A stretch of 64,000 bases of DNA from Dokdonella_A sp040005635 (GCA_040005635.1 JBDTYM010000010.1:1-64000), one strand, 5' to 3'. Shown: positions 17,087 to 26,577, counted from the stretch's first letter. Notes: generated by a model from the sequence alone, not told the origin. Program-made: numbers and translations.

Positions 17087-17976
17087 GTTCGACCTCCGAT
17101 CGCCTGCGCATCGCGGTGCAGAAATCCGGCCGCCTCGCCGAGCAATCGCTCGGCCTGCTGCGCCGCGCCGGGCTCGCCTTTCGCGCCAGCCGCGATCATC
17201 TTTTCCTGTACGGCGAGAACCTGCCGATCGACGTGCTGCTGGTGCGCGACGATGATATTCCCGGCCTGCTCGTCGAAGGCAGCTGCGAGCTCGGTATCGT
17301 CGGTCGCAACGTGCTGGTCGAGCAACGTCTGGCCGCCGCAGGTTCGCCTGCCCCCACCGAGCTGCTGACGCTCGGCTTCGGCACCTGCCGCCTCGCGATC
17401 GCGATCCCGCAACAGGGTCCCATCGACGCAATGGCCGATCTCGACGGTCTGCGTATCGCGACCTCGTACCCGGCCCTGCTCGCCGACTGGCTGGCGCAGA
17501 ACCGTCTGCATGCCGAAGTCGTCGTACTGAACGGTTCGGTCGAGATTGCGCCGCGGCTCGGCAAGGCCGAAGCGATCTGTGACCTCGTCTCCAGTGGCGC
17601 CACGCTGGCTGCGAACCAGCTGCGTGAACTGGTCACCGTGTTCGAAAGCGAGGCCGTGCTCGCGCTGAGCCCGCGCGAACACACCGCCGCGAAGTTGCTG
17701 CAGATCGAGCGTCTGCGCGCCCGCATCGGCGGTGCCTTGTCCGGCGATGGCGCGCGCCTGGTCATGCTGCAAGCGCCGCGCACGGCGCTATCGGAAATCA
17801 CCCGCCTGTTGCCCTCGCGCGATCTTCCGAGCGTGCTCAATCTCGACGGTCGCCCGGACGATATCGCCGTGCAGGCTTTGTGCAACGCGTCGCTCGACTG
17901 GCAGCACCTGGAGGAACTCAAGCGCCTCGGCGCGCGCAGCCTGATGGTGCTGAACGTGGAGCGCATGCTGGCATGA
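17083..17976 (+). CDS. hisG: ATP phosphoribosyltransferase (long form)
   Basis: Catalyses the first committed step of histidine synthesis, ATP plus PRPP to phosphoribosyl-ATP. The protein has 297 residues, the size of the long form with its own C-terminal ACT-like regulatory domain, so no HisZ is required. Characteristic segments are LRIAVQKSGRLAEQSLGLL, ELGIVGRNVL and the phosphate-binding SSGATLAANQL region. The start overlaps the stop of the TrpR-like gene by ATGA, and hisD overlaps its own stop the same way, giving translational coupling. Feedback inhibition by histidine is expected for the family. Confidence 0.97.
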   Translation: MSSTSDRLRIAVQKSGRLAEQSLGLLRRAGLAFRASRDHLFLYGENLPIDVLLVRDDDIPGLLVEGSCELGIVGRNVLVEQRLAAAGSPAPTELLTLGFGTCRLAIAIPQQGPIDAMADLDGLRIATSYPALLADWLAQNRLHAEVVVLNGSVEIAPRLGKAEAICDLVSSGATLAANQLRELVTVFESEAVLALSPREHTAAKLLQIERLRARIGGALSGDGARLVMLQAPRTALSEITRLLPSRDLPSVLNLDGRPDDIAVQALCNASLDWQHLEELKRLGARSLMVLNVERMLA

Positions 17977-19388
17977 ACGAGCGCGCGATGCAGTCGCCGG
18001 CCTGGCGTCGGCTTGATTGGTCCGTGCTCGACGAAGCGCAGCGGCGCGACGCGCTGGCGCGACCGCGGCAGGTTCGCGATGCGGCGCAGGTCGCGGCAGT
18101 GCGCAACATTCTCGCTGATGTTCGCTTGCGCGGCGACGCAGCGCTGCGTGAATTGACGGCGCGTTTCGACCGCTGCGAACTGGCCGCGTTCGACGTCGAT
18201 GCCGCCGAGTTTGCCGCTGCCGAAATCGCGGTCGACGCCGAAGTCCGCGCGGCCATGCGCAACGCGATTGCGCGCGTGACAGCGTTCCATGCGGCTCAGG
18301 TTCCCGCGCCGATCCGAATCGACACTGCGCGTGGCGTGCGCTGCGAACAGGTGATCCGGCCGATCCACCGCGTCGGTTTGTATGCGCCGGCCGGCAGCGC
18401 GCCGCTGCCGTCGACTGTCTGGATGCTGGCCGTGCCGGCGCGCCTCGCCGGCTGCAATGAAATCGTGCTGGCAACACCACCGCGCGCAGACGGTCGCGCC
18501 GATCCGCTGATCCTCGTCGCAGCGACGCTGTGCGGCATCACGCGTGTGCTCAAGCTCGGCGGCGCGCAGGCAATCGCCGCGCTCGCTTACGGCACCGAAT
18601 CGGTGCCGCGCTGCGACAAGCTGTTCGGACCCGGCAATGCCTGGGTCACGCTGGCCAAGCTCGAGGTTGCGGCCGATCCCGACGGCGCCGCGATCGACAT
18701 GCCGGCCGGTCCCTCTGAAGTGCTCGTGATCGCCGACGATGCAGCGGAGCCTGCGTTCGTCGCCGCTGACCTGCTCGCGCAGGCCGAACATGGCGCGGAT
18801 TCGCAGGTGCTGCTGCTGAGTCCGAGTGCGCGGCTGCTCGACGATGTCGAACGCGCCGTCACGGCCCAGCTCGACACCTTGCCGCGGCGCGAGATCGCCG
18901 CCGCGGCGCTCGCACACGCGCGGTTGATCGAAGTGAGCACCCTCGCGGAAGCCGTCGAGGTGTCGGAGCGCTACGCCCCCGAGCACCTGATCGTCGCCAC
19001 ACGCGACGCCCGCGCCTTGCTGCCGCATCTGAGCAAGGCCGGCAGCATCTTTCTCGGCGCATGGTCGCCGGAGACGCTCGGCGACTATTGCGCCGGACCG
19101 AACCATGTGCTGCCTACGCTCGGCTTCGCGCGCGCCTTCGGCGGCGTCGGCGTCGACAGTTTCCTGCGTCGCGTGAACGTGCAGGAAGCCAGCGCCGAAG
19201 GCCTGCGCGAGATTGGCGGCGATGCCAGCGTGCTCGCGCGCGCGGAGCGGCTGGAAGCGCATGCGCGGGCAGTCGATGTGCGCCTGGCTGCGCTGGATCG
19301 GCTGGCACCTCGGCCGCAGTCCGGGCCTCGGCGCGGAATCGAGGGTGACTTCGAATCACCCGATACGCGCATGCAGGCTTCCGCATGA
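17973..19388 (+). CDS. hisD: Histidinol dehydrogenase
   Basis: Zinc enzyme oxidising histidinol to histidine in two NAD-dependent steps, the end of the pathway. The 471-residue protein carries the family signature around KLFGPGNAWVTLAKLEV and DMPAGPSEVLVIAD, the zinc-binding QAEHGADSQ segment, the catalytic pair in YAPEHLIV, and DYCAGPNHVLPTLGFAR. A C-terminal tail of ~35 residues (PRPQSGPRRGIEGDFES) is longer than usual and is probably not structured. The gene overlaps hisG and hisC by four bases each. Confidence 0.97.
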   Translation: MNERAMQSPAWRRLDWSVLDEAQRRDALARPRQVRDAAQVAAVRNILADVRLRGDAALRELTARFDRCELAAFDVDAAEFAAAEIAVDAEVRAAMRNAIARVTAFHAAQVPAPIRIDTARGVRCEQVIRPIHRVGLYAPAGSAPLPSTVWMLAVPARLAGCNEIVLATPPRADGRADPLILVAATLCGITRVLKLGGAQAIAALAYGTESVPRCDKLFGPGNAWVTLAKLEVAADPDGAAIDMPAGPSEVLVIADDAAEPAFVAADLLAQAEHGADSQVLLLSPSARLLDDVERAVTAQLDTLPRREIAAAALAHARLIEVSTLAEAVEVSERYAPEHLIVATRDARALLPHLSKAGSIFLGAWSPETLGDYCAGPNHVLPTLGFARAFGGVGVDSFLRRVNVQEASAEGLREIGGDASVLARAERLEAHARAVDVRLAALDRLAPRPQSGPRRGIEGDFESPDTRMQASA

Positions 19389-20485
19389 GCCTGCTCGAGC
19401 GCATCCGCCCCGAGCTGGCCGCGTTCAAGCCCTACGCGTCAGCGCGGCGCAGCGGCTTCGAGGCGCGCATCCGCCTCGACGCCAACGAATGCCCGTGGGA
19501 TCTCGGCGAGGAAGGCAATAGCGTTGCCGCCGATCTCAATCGCTATCCCTCGCCGCAACCGGCCGAACTGATCGCACAGCTCGCCGCGCTGTACGACGTC
19601 GATGCGGCGCGCATCTGGCTCGGCCGCGGCAGCGACGAGGCGATCGACCTGCTGCTGCGCGCGTTCTGCCGTGCCGGCCGCGACAACGTGGTCTCGCTCG
19701 CGCCCACGTTCGGCATGTACGGCATCGGCACCCAGCTGCAGGGCGCCGTCTATCGCACGCTCGATCTGCAAGCGCATGATGGGTTCGCGTTCGATGCGGA
19801 GCGACTGCTCGCGCTGTGCGACGACGACACCAAGCTCGTCATCATCTGCTCACCGAACAATCCCACCGGCACGTTGTTCCACGATGCGCGCCTGCCATGG
19901 CTGGCCGAACGTCTTGCAGATCGCGCCCTGCTGCTGGTCGACGAGGCATATATCGAGTTTGCCGGAGTGGACAGCGCCGCGAGCTTGATTGAGCGCCATC
20001 CGAACGTGGCCGTGTTGCGCACCTTGTCGAAAGCGCACGCGCTGGCCGGCGCGCGCGTCGGCGCCTTGATCGCCGATGCAGCCATTGTCGACATCGTCGC
20101 GCGCATCGCGCCGCCGTATCCCTTGCCGACCTCGAGCATGCGTGCCGCGCTCGCCGTGCTCGACGAGGCAGCGCGTGCGCGCACGCAGAAGCGCATCGTG
20201 AGCTTGCTGGTCGAGCGCACGCGTGTGGCGACCGCGCTGTCCGCGTTGCCGGAAGTGGAAACGATCTGGCCTTCGGCCGCCAATTTCCTGCTGGTCCGCT
20301 TCGCCGACGCGCGCAGCACGTTCGCGCGCCTGCTCGCAGCCGGTATCCTCGTGCGCGATTTCTCGGCGCAGCCGGGACTGGCAAATTGCCTGCGCATCAC
20401 GCTCGGACGGCCCGACGAAAACGACGCGTTGATCGACGCGCTCGGTGCGCGCGAAGGCTTGACTCCGGGCGGAGGCGCCGCATGA
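19385..20485 (+). CDS. hisC: Histidinol-phosphate aminotransferase
   Basis: PLP-dependent class II aminotransferase converting imidazole acetol phosphate to histidinol phosphate. The protein has 366 residues. The PLP lysine is K216 in RTLSKAHALAGARVG. Other landmarks are RLDANECPWD, LGRGSDEAIDLL, SPNNPTGT and LVDEAYIEF. It overlaps hisD and hisB by ATGA. Confidence 0.97.
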   Translation: MSLLERIRPELAAFKPYASARRSGFEARIRLDANECPWDLGEEGNSVAADLNRYPSPQPAELIAQLAALYDVDAARIWLGRGSDEAIDLLLRAFCRAGRDNVVSLAPTFGMYGIGTQLQGAVYRTLDLQAHDGFAFDAERLLALCDDDTKLVIICSPNNPTGTLFHDARLPWLAERLADRALLLVDEAYIEFAGVDSAASLIERHPNVAVLRTLSKAHALAGARVGALIADAAIVDIVARIAPPYPLPTSSMRAALAVLDEAARARTQKRIVSLLVERTRVATALSALPEVETIWPSAANFLLVRFADARSTFARLLAAGILVRDFSAQPGLANCLRITLGRPDENDALIDALGAREGLTPGGGAA

Positions 20486-21570
20486 GCCTTTCCGCGCCGA
20501 AGGTCCTTTTCGTCGACCGCGACGGCACCCTGATCGAGGAACCGGCCGACCAGCAGATCGATGCGTACGAGAAGTTGCGCCTCGTGCCCGGCGCGATCGC
20601 GGCGTTGCGGCGATGCGTCGATGCCGGCTATGAACTGGTAATGGTGACGAACCAGGATGGTCTCGGCACATCGAGTTTCGCCGAAGCCGATTTCGCCGGC
20701 CCACAGCAGTTGCTGCTGGATATTCTGGCGGGCGAAGGCGTGCATTTCCGCGAGATCCTGATCGATCGCAGCCTGCCGGCCGACAACGCGCCGACGCGCA
20801 AGCCGCGTACCGGACTGGTGCAGCACTGGTTGCGCGCCGGCGCATTCGATGCGTCGCGCAGCGCCGTCATCGGCGACCGCGAGACCGATCTCGAATTCGC
20901 GTGCAATCTCGGCGTGCGCGGCTTTCGCATCGGCGCTGGCCCGGATGGAAGCGCAGTCGACTGGTCCACGATTGCGCGGACTTTGCTCGACTCGCCGCGC
21001 CAGGCAAGTGTCGAACGCGCAACGCGCGAAACACGCATCGCCGTGCACGTGGATCTCGACAGCCTCGCGCGACCGGTCGTCGCGAGCGGCATTGGCTTCC
21101 TCGACCACATGATCGAACAGCTCGGCGTGCATGGGGGCTTCGCGCTCGACCTGCGCTGCGAGGGCGATCTGCGTATCGACGAACACCACACGGTCGAAGA
21201 TTGTGCGCTCGCCCTGGGGCAGGCGTTGCGCGAAGCGCTCGGTGACCGTCGCGGCATCGGTCGCTATGGTTTCCTGCTGCCGATGGACGAGAGCCAGGCA
21301 CAGGTCGCGATCGACCTGTCCGGTCGTCCGTACTTCGTCTTCGAGGGCGTATTCCCGCGCGAGCAGGTCGGTGCACTGCCGACCGAACTGGTGCCGCATT
21401 TCTTTCGCAGCCTCGCCGACGCACTCGGCGCGAACGTGCATATCGCGGTGCGTGGCGACAACACGCATCACATGATCGAAGCCTGCTTCAAGGCGGTTGG
21501 CCGCGCGTTGCGTCCGGCGCTCGCGCGCGTGGGCAGCAGCGTGCCGAGCAGCAAGGGAGTGCTCGCATGA
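20482..21570 (+). CDS. hisB: Bifunctional histidinol-phosphatase/imidazoleglycerol-phosphate dehydratase
   Basis: A 362-residue fusion serving two steps. Residues 1-165 form the HAD-type histidinol phosphatase with catalytic D12 and D14 in FVDRDGTL. Residues ~175-362 form the dehydratase, with the metal-binding motifs GIGFLDHMIEQLGVHGGF, DEHHTVEDCALALG and GDNTHHMIEACFKA. The fused form is typical of gammaproteobacteria. Overlaps with hisC and hisH are four bases. Confidence 0.97.
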   Translation: MSLSAPKVLFVDRDGTLIEEPADQQIDAYEKLRLVPGAIAALRRCVDAGYELVMVTNQDGLGTSSFAEADFAGPQQLLLDILAGEGVHFREILIDRSLPADNAPTRKPRTGLVQHWLRAGAFDASRSAVIGDRETDLEFACNLGVRGFRIGAGPDGSAVDWSTIARTLLDSPRQASVERATRETRIAVHVDLDSLARPVVASGIGFLDHMIEQLGVHGGFALDLRCEGDLRIDEHHTVEDCALALGQALREALGDRRGIGRYGFLLPMDESQAQVAIDLSGRPYFVFEGVFPREQVGALPTELVPHFFRSLADALGANVHIAVRGDNTHHMIEACFKAVGRALRPALARVGSSVPSSKGVLA

Positions 21571-22184
21571 ACACACACGCCGTCATCGTTCCTGCCGGCG
21601 GTGCCAACTACGGCTCGCTGCGCGAAGCGTGCAAGCGCGTCGGCGTCGAGGCGACGATCAGCGACGAGCCGAAGCGCATCTTCGCGGCGACGCACGTGAT
21701 CCTGCCTGGCGTCGGTGCAGCCGGCTACGCGATGCGTGGGTTGCGCGAGCGCGGCCTCGACCGCGTGCTCAAGCTGATCGCGCAGCCGCTGCTCGGCATC
21801 TGCCTCGGCATGCAGCTGCTGTTCGATGCCTCGGAAGAATCGGAAAGAAGCGCCGAAGCCAGCGAGACGATTGCCTGCCTCGGGCTGTTGTCCGGCGTTG
21901 CAAAACGATTGCCACCCGCGCCGAGTTGGCCGCACATGGGCTGGAACACACTCGGCCGCCGCGTCGAGCATCCACTGCTCGCCAATATCGGCGACAACGA
22001 CTGGTTTTATTTCGTACACGGCTACGCGGTGCCGGTCGGCGCCGACACGCTCGCTGCGACGAACCACGGCCAGACCTTCACTTCGGTCGTCGCGCACGGC
22101 AACGTCTATGGCGCGCAGTTCCATCCCGAGAAATCCGCCGCGGCCGGCCGGCGCCTGCTGACGAATTTCTTTGCGCTGACATGA
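21567..22184 (+). CDS. hisH: Imidazole glycerol phosphate synthase, glutamine amidotransferase subunit
   Basis: Provides ammonia from glutamine to HisF. The 205-residue class I amidotransferase has catalytic C79 in GICLGMQLLF and the H186/E188 pair in FHPEKS. The P-loop-like LPGVGAAGYAM segment is also present. Its start and stop overlap hisB and hisA. Confidence 0.96.
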   Translation: MNTHAVIVPAGGANYGSLREACKRVGVEATISDEPKRIFAATHVILPGVGAAGYAMRGLRERGLDRVLKLIAQPLLGICLGMQLLFDASEESERSAEASETIACLGLLSGVAKRLPPAPSWPHMGWNTLGRRVEHPLLANIGDNDWFYFVHGYAVPVGADTLAATNHGQTFTSVVAHGNVYGAQFHPEKSAAAGRRLLTNFFALT

Positions 22185-22972
22185 AAATCATTCCGGCCAT
22201 CGATCTGCACGGTGGCGGCGTCGTACGCCTGCGCCAGGGCGACTTCACGCAGGCGCGCCATTTCGAACACGAGGCAGGCGCGCTCGCCCTGCGCTATGCG
22301 GAAGCCGGTGCCGACTGGCTGCATGTCGTCGATCTCGATGGCGCGCGCGCCGGCACGCCGACGCAGGTCGAGCTGCTCGCGAGCATCGCGAAGATCGCTC
22401 GCCTGCAGGTGCAGGCCGGCGGCGGCGTGCGCACGCGCGCCGATGTGCAACGGCTGCTTGCCAACGGCATTGCCCGCGTCGTCGTCGGCAGCGTCGCGGT
22501 GCGCGCGCCGGAGACCTTCGTCGCGTGGCTGGCCGAATTCGGCAGCGGACGCCTGTGCCTCGCACTCGATCTGCGCCGCGACGAGAGCGCTCGCTGGCGT
22601 CCGGCGGTGGACGCCTGGCAGGCCGAGAGCAAGGTCGATTTCACCGCGTTGCTCGACTACTTCGCCGCAGCCGGACTGCGCCACGTGCTGACGACAGACA
22701 TCACGCGGGACGGCATGGCCGATGGCCCGAATCTCGCCTTGTATTGCGAACTCACGACGCGCTGGCCGCCCTTCTCCTGGATCGCTTCCGGCGGCGTGCG
22801 CGATCGCCGCGATGTCGATGCGCTGGCACAAACGGGGGTCAGCGCGTGTGTGGCAGGAACGGCCTTGCTCGACGGCACGCTGACGCTGGATGAGATTGCA
22901 AGCACGCAGCATTGCGAACACAAGCCGCCCTCACCGCCTGGCGCTTTCTCACTGGGGGACGGGCTTGGCTGA
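22181..22972 (+). CDS. hisA: ProFAR isomerase with an extra C-terminal tail
   Basis: Isomerises ProFAR to PRFAR; a beta/alpha barrel with D8 in IPAIDLHGG and the second acid in TTDITRDG. At 263 residues it is about 18 longer than typical. The normal barrel ends around residue 245, after ALLDGTLTLDEIAS. The remaining residues (HCEHKPPSPPGAFSLGDGLG) are encoded by inserted-looking DNA that continues to hisF. The natural stop was probably lost when that element arrived, and function need not be harmed. Confidence 0.95.
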   Translation: MKIIPAIDLHGGGVVRLRQGDFTQARHFEHEAGALALRYAEAGADWLHVVDLDGARAGTPTQVELLASIAKIARLQVQAGGGVRTRADVQRLLANGIARVVVGSVAVRAPETFVAWLAEFGSGRLCLALDLRRDESARWRPAVDAWQAESKVDFTALLDYFAAAGLRHVLTTDITRDGMADGPNLALYCELTTRWPPFSWIASGGVRDRRDVDALAQTGVSACVAGTALLDGTLTLDEIASTQHCEHKPPSPPGAFSLGDGLG

Positions 22973-23159
22973 GGAGCGCAGTCGCGGCCGGACAACGCCG
23001 CCCGCCCGCCTGCGCGCCCAATGGATTGCCTTGGATGCAGAAGATGAACCAACACGCTTTGATCAGGACACCGCGTCCGCGCTCCCCCGCTTTCTCTCTC
23101 TCGTTGTGGCTGGGGGCGAGCGAGCCGGGCCTGTCCGCCCACGTGTCGAGAGCTTCGCC
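22915..23159. repeat. Inserted, non-coding segment between hisA and hisF (likely dispersed element)
   Basis: All other junctions in the operon overlap by four bases, but here about 190 bp separate the genes, and the last ~55 bases of hisA also look foreign. Both ends of the segment carry the 9-mer CGCTTTCTC close to G-rich runs (GGGGGACGGG and GGCTGGGGGC). I recall short repeats of this look in Xanthomonad genomes, but no second copy is in the window. Confidence 0.45.
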
Positions 23160-23942
23160 ATGCTCGCGCGACGCCTGATCCCCTGCCTCGATGTTGCCGA
23201 CGGCGTCGTCGTCAAGGGCGTGCGCTTTCGCGATCATCGCGTCGTCGGCGACATCGTCGAACTCGCGCGGCGCTATGCCGAGCAAGGCGCCGACGAACTC
23301 GTGTTCTACGACATCACCGCAAGTCCCGAAAGGCGCAGCGTGGATCCGGCCTGGGTCGAACGCGTCGCGCGCGAACTCGATATTCCGTTCTGCGTGGCGG
23401 GTGGCATCCGTTCGGTCGGGGATGCCGAAGACGTGCTCGCGGCAGGCGCGGACAAGATCTCGATCAATAGTCCCGCGCTCGCTCGTCCGCAGCTGATCGA
23501 CGAACTCGCGGCACGCTTCGGCAGCCAGTGCGTGGTCATCGGCATCGATGCGGAAGGCGCGGCCGATGATGCGTCGCGCACCTCGTGGCGTGTGATGGCC
23601 AACAGCGGCAAGCCGGATGCCGCCAGCGACAGCGGGCGCGACCTGTTGGGTTGGGTACGCGAGATCGCCGAACGCGGCGCTGGCGAGATCGTGCTGAACT
23701 CGATTCGCTCGGATGGCGTTCGCGGCGGTTATGCGCATGCGCAACTCGCCGCCGTGCGTGCGGCGACGACTTTGCCACTGGTCGCCTCCGGCGGCGCCGG
23801 CACACGCGAACATTTTGCTGACGTCTTCGAGCAGAGCGGCGTCGATGCGGCACTCGCGGCCAGCGTGTTCCACAGTGGCGAGATCCATCTCGGCGAACTC
23901 AAGGGCTTCCTCGCCGAGCGCGGCATCGTGGTGCGCCGATGA
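23160..23942 (+). CDS. hisF: Imidazole glycerol phosphate synthase, cyclase subunit
   Basis: Uses ammonia from HisH to close the imidazole ring and release AICAR. The 260-residue barrel begins MLARRLIPCLDVADG, giving catalytic D11; the second acid lies in VIGIDAEG. Phosphate-binding segments CVAGGIRSVGDAE and LVASGGAGTREHFADVF are intact. The upstream gap of 187 bp is unusual for this operon; the hisIE start overlaps its stop. Confidence 0.97.
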   Translation: MLARRLIPCLDVADGVVVKGVRFRDHRVVGDIVELARRYAEQGADELVFYDITASPERRSVDPAWVERVARELDIPFCVAGGIRSVGDAEDVLAAGADKISINSPALARPQLIDELAARFGSQCVVIGIDAEGAADDASRTSWRVMANSGKPDAASDSGRDLLGWVREIAERGAGEIVLNSIRSDGVRGGYAHAQLAAVRAATTLPLVASGGAGTREHFADVFEQSGVDAALAASVFHSGEIHLGELKGFLAERGIVVRR

Positions 23943-24553
23943 TCGACGAACAGCTCGACGCGCTGGACTGGAGCAAAGGCGACGGCCTGCTGCCGCTGAT
24001 CGTGCAGCATGCGCACGACGGCCGCGTGCTGATGCTCGGCTACAGCAATCGCGATGCACTGATACAGACGCTGCATACCGGAGAGATCCATTTCTGGTCG
24101 CGTTCGAAGCAGCGCCTGTGGCGCAAGGGCGAAGGTTCGGGCCATGTGCTCAAGCTTGTGTCGATCGCGCCAGACTGCGATCGCGATACGCTGCTCTGCC
24201 AGGCGCTGCCAGCCGGACCCACCTGCCATCTCGGCACGTCGACCTGTTTCGACGCCACCACGCCGGCGCATCCCTGGCTCAACGAACTCGAAGCGCTGAT
24301 TGCAGCGCGCGCGCTGGCCGACCCGGCATCGAGCTACGTCGCCAAGCTGCTTGCCGACACACCGGCGCGGCGCGCGCAAAAGGTCGGCGAGGAAGGCGTC
24401 GAGACAGCGCTGGCCGCAGTCTCAGGCGATCGCGACGCGCTGCGCGGCGAAGCGGCCGACCTGCTGTTTCACCTGCTCGTGCTGTTGCGCGGCAGCGACC
24501 TCGCCCTGGCCGATATCGTCGGCGAGCTTGCGCAGCGGCATCGCTCCGGCTGA
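23939..24553 (+). CDS. hisIE: Bifunctional phosphoribosyl-AMP cyclohydrolase/phosphoribosyl-ATP pyrophosphatase
   Basis: Steps two and three of histidine synthesis on one 204-residue chain. Residues 1-110 form the HisI cyclohydrolase with the zinc-binding CHLGTSTCF; residues ~115-200 form the HisE pyrophosphohydrolase with GEEGVETALAAVSGDRD and EAADLLFHLLVLL. It is the last gene of the operon; the next gene is convergent 78 bp away. No strong terminator is visible there, only a partial GTTTGC/GCAAAC inverted repeat. Confidence 0.96.
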   Translation: MIDEQLDALDWSKGDGLLPLIVQHAHDGRVLMLGYSNRDALIQTLHTGEIHFWSRSKQRLWRKGEGSGHVLKLVSIAPDCDRDTLLCQALPAGPTCHLGTSTCFDATTPAHPWLNELEALIAARALADPASSYVAKLLADTPARRAQKVGEEGVETALAAVSGDRDALRGEAADLLFHLLVLLRGSDLALADIVGELAQRHRSG

Positions 24554-24631
24554 TCGGGCGTTGTTTGCCTCTTCGTCAAGCTGACTATGCAAACAGCAAC
24601 GGCACGAACAACGACCAGCAAGACGTTGGCG

Positions 24632-25582
24632 TTATTTCGAGACGGAGTCTTCCACTCGATCTGCCGATGGCACGGCTACCGCGGCCGCCAACGGCAAGGG
24701 CTTGCGATACGAGCCGATGAAAATGCCGAGCAACGACAGGCCGACGCCGATCCAGTCGGTCGTGCGCGTCGGTCGCGCGAACAGGATCACATCGAACACG
24801 AACGACAGCGCCGGCTGCAACAGCAACAGCAGGCCGATCAACGAAGCCGGCAGTTGCGGCATCGCGGTGGTCAACAGCACCCAGCCGAGCACTTGGCCAA
24901 AAAATGCGAGGCCGAGCAGCGACGTCCACGTCTGTGCGTCCGGCAAGGCGAGACTGTCGCCTTCGACGAGGGCGGCGATGCCGAGTACGCCGGCGCACAG
25001 CAGCGAGCTGACGCAGAGCAGCTGCGCCGGCGCCAGCCGCACATGGCCACTGCGCTGCGCGTGCCGCGTCGACAGCATGTAGATCGCATAGGCGACACCG
25101 GTCGCGATGCCGAGCATCACGCCGTGCCGGTACTGCGGTCCGACGGCACTCCAGTCGAGGCCGACCAGCAGGTACAAGCCGACGAAACCGAGCGCGACAC
25201 CGGCGAGAAAATATCCGCCGAGGCGTTCGCGATAGAGAAACAATCCCGCCAGCGCCATCAGGAACACCTGGAAATTGCCCAGCAGGGTCGCCAATCCCGG
25301 GCCGACATACAGGATGCTGCGGTGCCAGAACATCAGATCCACCGCAAACGCGAGCGCAGGAATGAGCAGCCAGCCGAGATCGTGGACGCTGACGCGTTGC
25401 CAGCGCCGCAGCGCGAGCAGACCGATCAGCAACATGGCTCCGCCGAATGCCATGCGATAGAACGCCGAAACGGTGGGACCGACATGGGCAAGCTTGACGA
25501 ATACGCTGGTCGTGGAGATTGCGGCGGCGCCGACGATCATTTGCAGCAGTGCGGCGCGCGGCGGCCGGTCAGCCGTCTGCAC
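24632..25582 (-). CDS. EamA/DMT family inner-membrane transporter
   Basis: A 316-residue polytopic protein with ten predicted membrane segments in two EamA repeats, for example AFAVDLMFWHRSILYVGPGL in the first half and QPALSFVFDVILFARPTRTT in the second. Family members export amino acids or other metabolites; the substrate here is unknown. The start used is a GTG at 25582; an ATG 14 codons further in is possible. It converges on the his operon and follows a DUF2007 gene in the same direction. Confidence 0.85.
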   Translation of the reverse strand: MQTADRPPRAALLQMIVGAAAISTTSVFVKLAHVGPTVSAFYRMAFGGAMLLIGLLALRRWQRVSVHDLGWLLIPALAFAVDLMFWHRSILYVGPGLATLLGNFQVFLMALAGLFLYRERLGGYFLAGVALGFVGLYLLVGLDWSAVGPQYRHGVMLGIATGVAYAIYMLSTRHAQRSGHVRLAPAQLLCVSSLLCAGVLGIAALVEGDSLALPDAQTWTSLLGLAFFGQVLGWVLLTTAMPQLPASLIGLLLLLQPALSFVFDVILFARPTRTTDWIGVGLSLLGIFIGSYRKPLPLAAAVAVPSADRVEDSVSK

Positions 25583-25690
25583 GGATATCGCTCCGTGCCG
25601 ATTCGATCGACAGTGGCGTCCCCGCCTCCGCGCAGCTGGTTCGGCTGTAGCGACAGGACCCGGCGGCGCACACGTTCTCGCGCACAGCGG

Positions 25691-25954
25691 TCATGCCGGC
25701 ACGATGGCGCTATCGAATGCGTCGGGGTCACGCCTGCGCTCGCGTAAATCGGCATCGATAGCCGCAGCAACCGTGCTGGCGCGCTCGACATCGTTGTCGG
25801 ACACCATCACGGCGACCAGGTTGCTGACCGGCAACTCGCCGATCGCGCCAGTCAGGTACTCGCCGGAGACGAACGCGAGGATGCCCTCGGCAGCGAGCGC
25901 GCCCTTGACCAGATGGGCGTCGATGATGTTCTCGGCGCGGTAGATGATCTTCAT
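25691..25954 (-). CDS. DUF2007 domain protein
   Basis: An 87-residue cytoplasmic protein starting MKIIYRAENIIDAHLVKGAL, the DUF2007 signature of a small ferredoxin-like or PII-like fold whose function is unknown. Family annotation often says putative signal-transducing protein. It is followed at 108 bp by the EamA gene. Confidence 0.82.
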   Translation of the reverse strand: MKIIYRAENIIDAHLVKGALAAEGILAFVSGEYLTGAIGELPVSNLVAVMVSDNDVERASTVAAAIDADLRERRRDPDAFDSAIVPA

Positions 25955-26268
25955 GTTCGTGCTGTCCTGCGGCCAGTTGCACTGCTGCGGACGGTTCGAT
26001 GCGAGCGCCGCGAGATGCGAGTTTCGTCAGCGCTCACGTGCGCGCCGGATGCCTTCGGCAAGAGCCGGCTGCCGCGCTTAATTCGGTACTAAGTAAAAAA
26101 TCCATAAATCCCAAACTCCGCAAAATGTGAGCTTGTGTGACAACGTGGTCAAAGTGGTATCTGCCACGTCTGGGCGAGGCTATGATGCGTAGCGAGCCTG
26201 CATGCTAGCAGGCGATCGCCACCGCAATGTTTCCCGGGCCGCGCGCCCCCGTACCGCCGAGACAACGA
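25955..26268. other. Divergent promoter region with an AT-rich patch
   Basis: It separates the minus-strand DUF2007 gene from the plus-strand DUF3253 gene. Around 26080-26130 the base composition drops sharply into A/T (including AAGTAAAAAATCC), unlike the surroundings, suggesting promoter DNA. GCCTGC (26196-26201) and GCAGGC (26208-26213) form a small hairpin. Confidence 0.45.
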
Positions 26269-26577
26269 ATGCCCCCGGTTCTGCCCGATGACAAGCTCGC
26301 CGACCGCATCCGCGATTGCGCCATGGAGCTGCTGATCGAACGTGGTCCCGGCCGCAGCATCTGCCCGAGCGAAGTCGCCAGGATGCTGGCCGCGCGGGTC
26401 GGTGGCCGCTGGCAGGATCTGATGCGCCCGGTACGCATCGTAGCTGCCGCACTCGCCGACAGCGGCACCCTTGAAGTGACCCAGCACGAGGCCGTCGTCG
26501 ACATCCGCGAAGTCCGTGGTCCGGTGCGCCTGCGTCTGCGCTCGCTGCACGGCTATCGCAACAGCTACGCGGCCTGA
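26269..26577 (+). CDS. DUF3253 family protein
   Basis: A 102-residue protein that matches DUF3253: LADRIRDCAMELLIERGPGR, then SICPSEVARMLA, WQDLMRPVR and VDIREVRGPVRLRL. The fold is predicted to be winged-helix-like, but no function is established. The ATG at 26269 gives the usual family N-terminus; an ATG at 26227 would add a proline-rich leader. It precedes glnS by 93 bp. Confidence 0.8.
   Translation: MPPVLPDDKLADRIRDCAMELLIERGPGRSICPSEVARMLAARVGGRWQDLMRPVRIVAAALADSGTLEVTQHEAVVDIREVRGPVRLRLRSLHGYRNSYAA

Noticed and set aside
22839..24059. Minus-strand open frame covering hisF and the hisA-hisF spacer
   Set aside because: Antisense to the conserved hisF gene; its text in the spacer region reflects a repeated DNA element rather than a protein.
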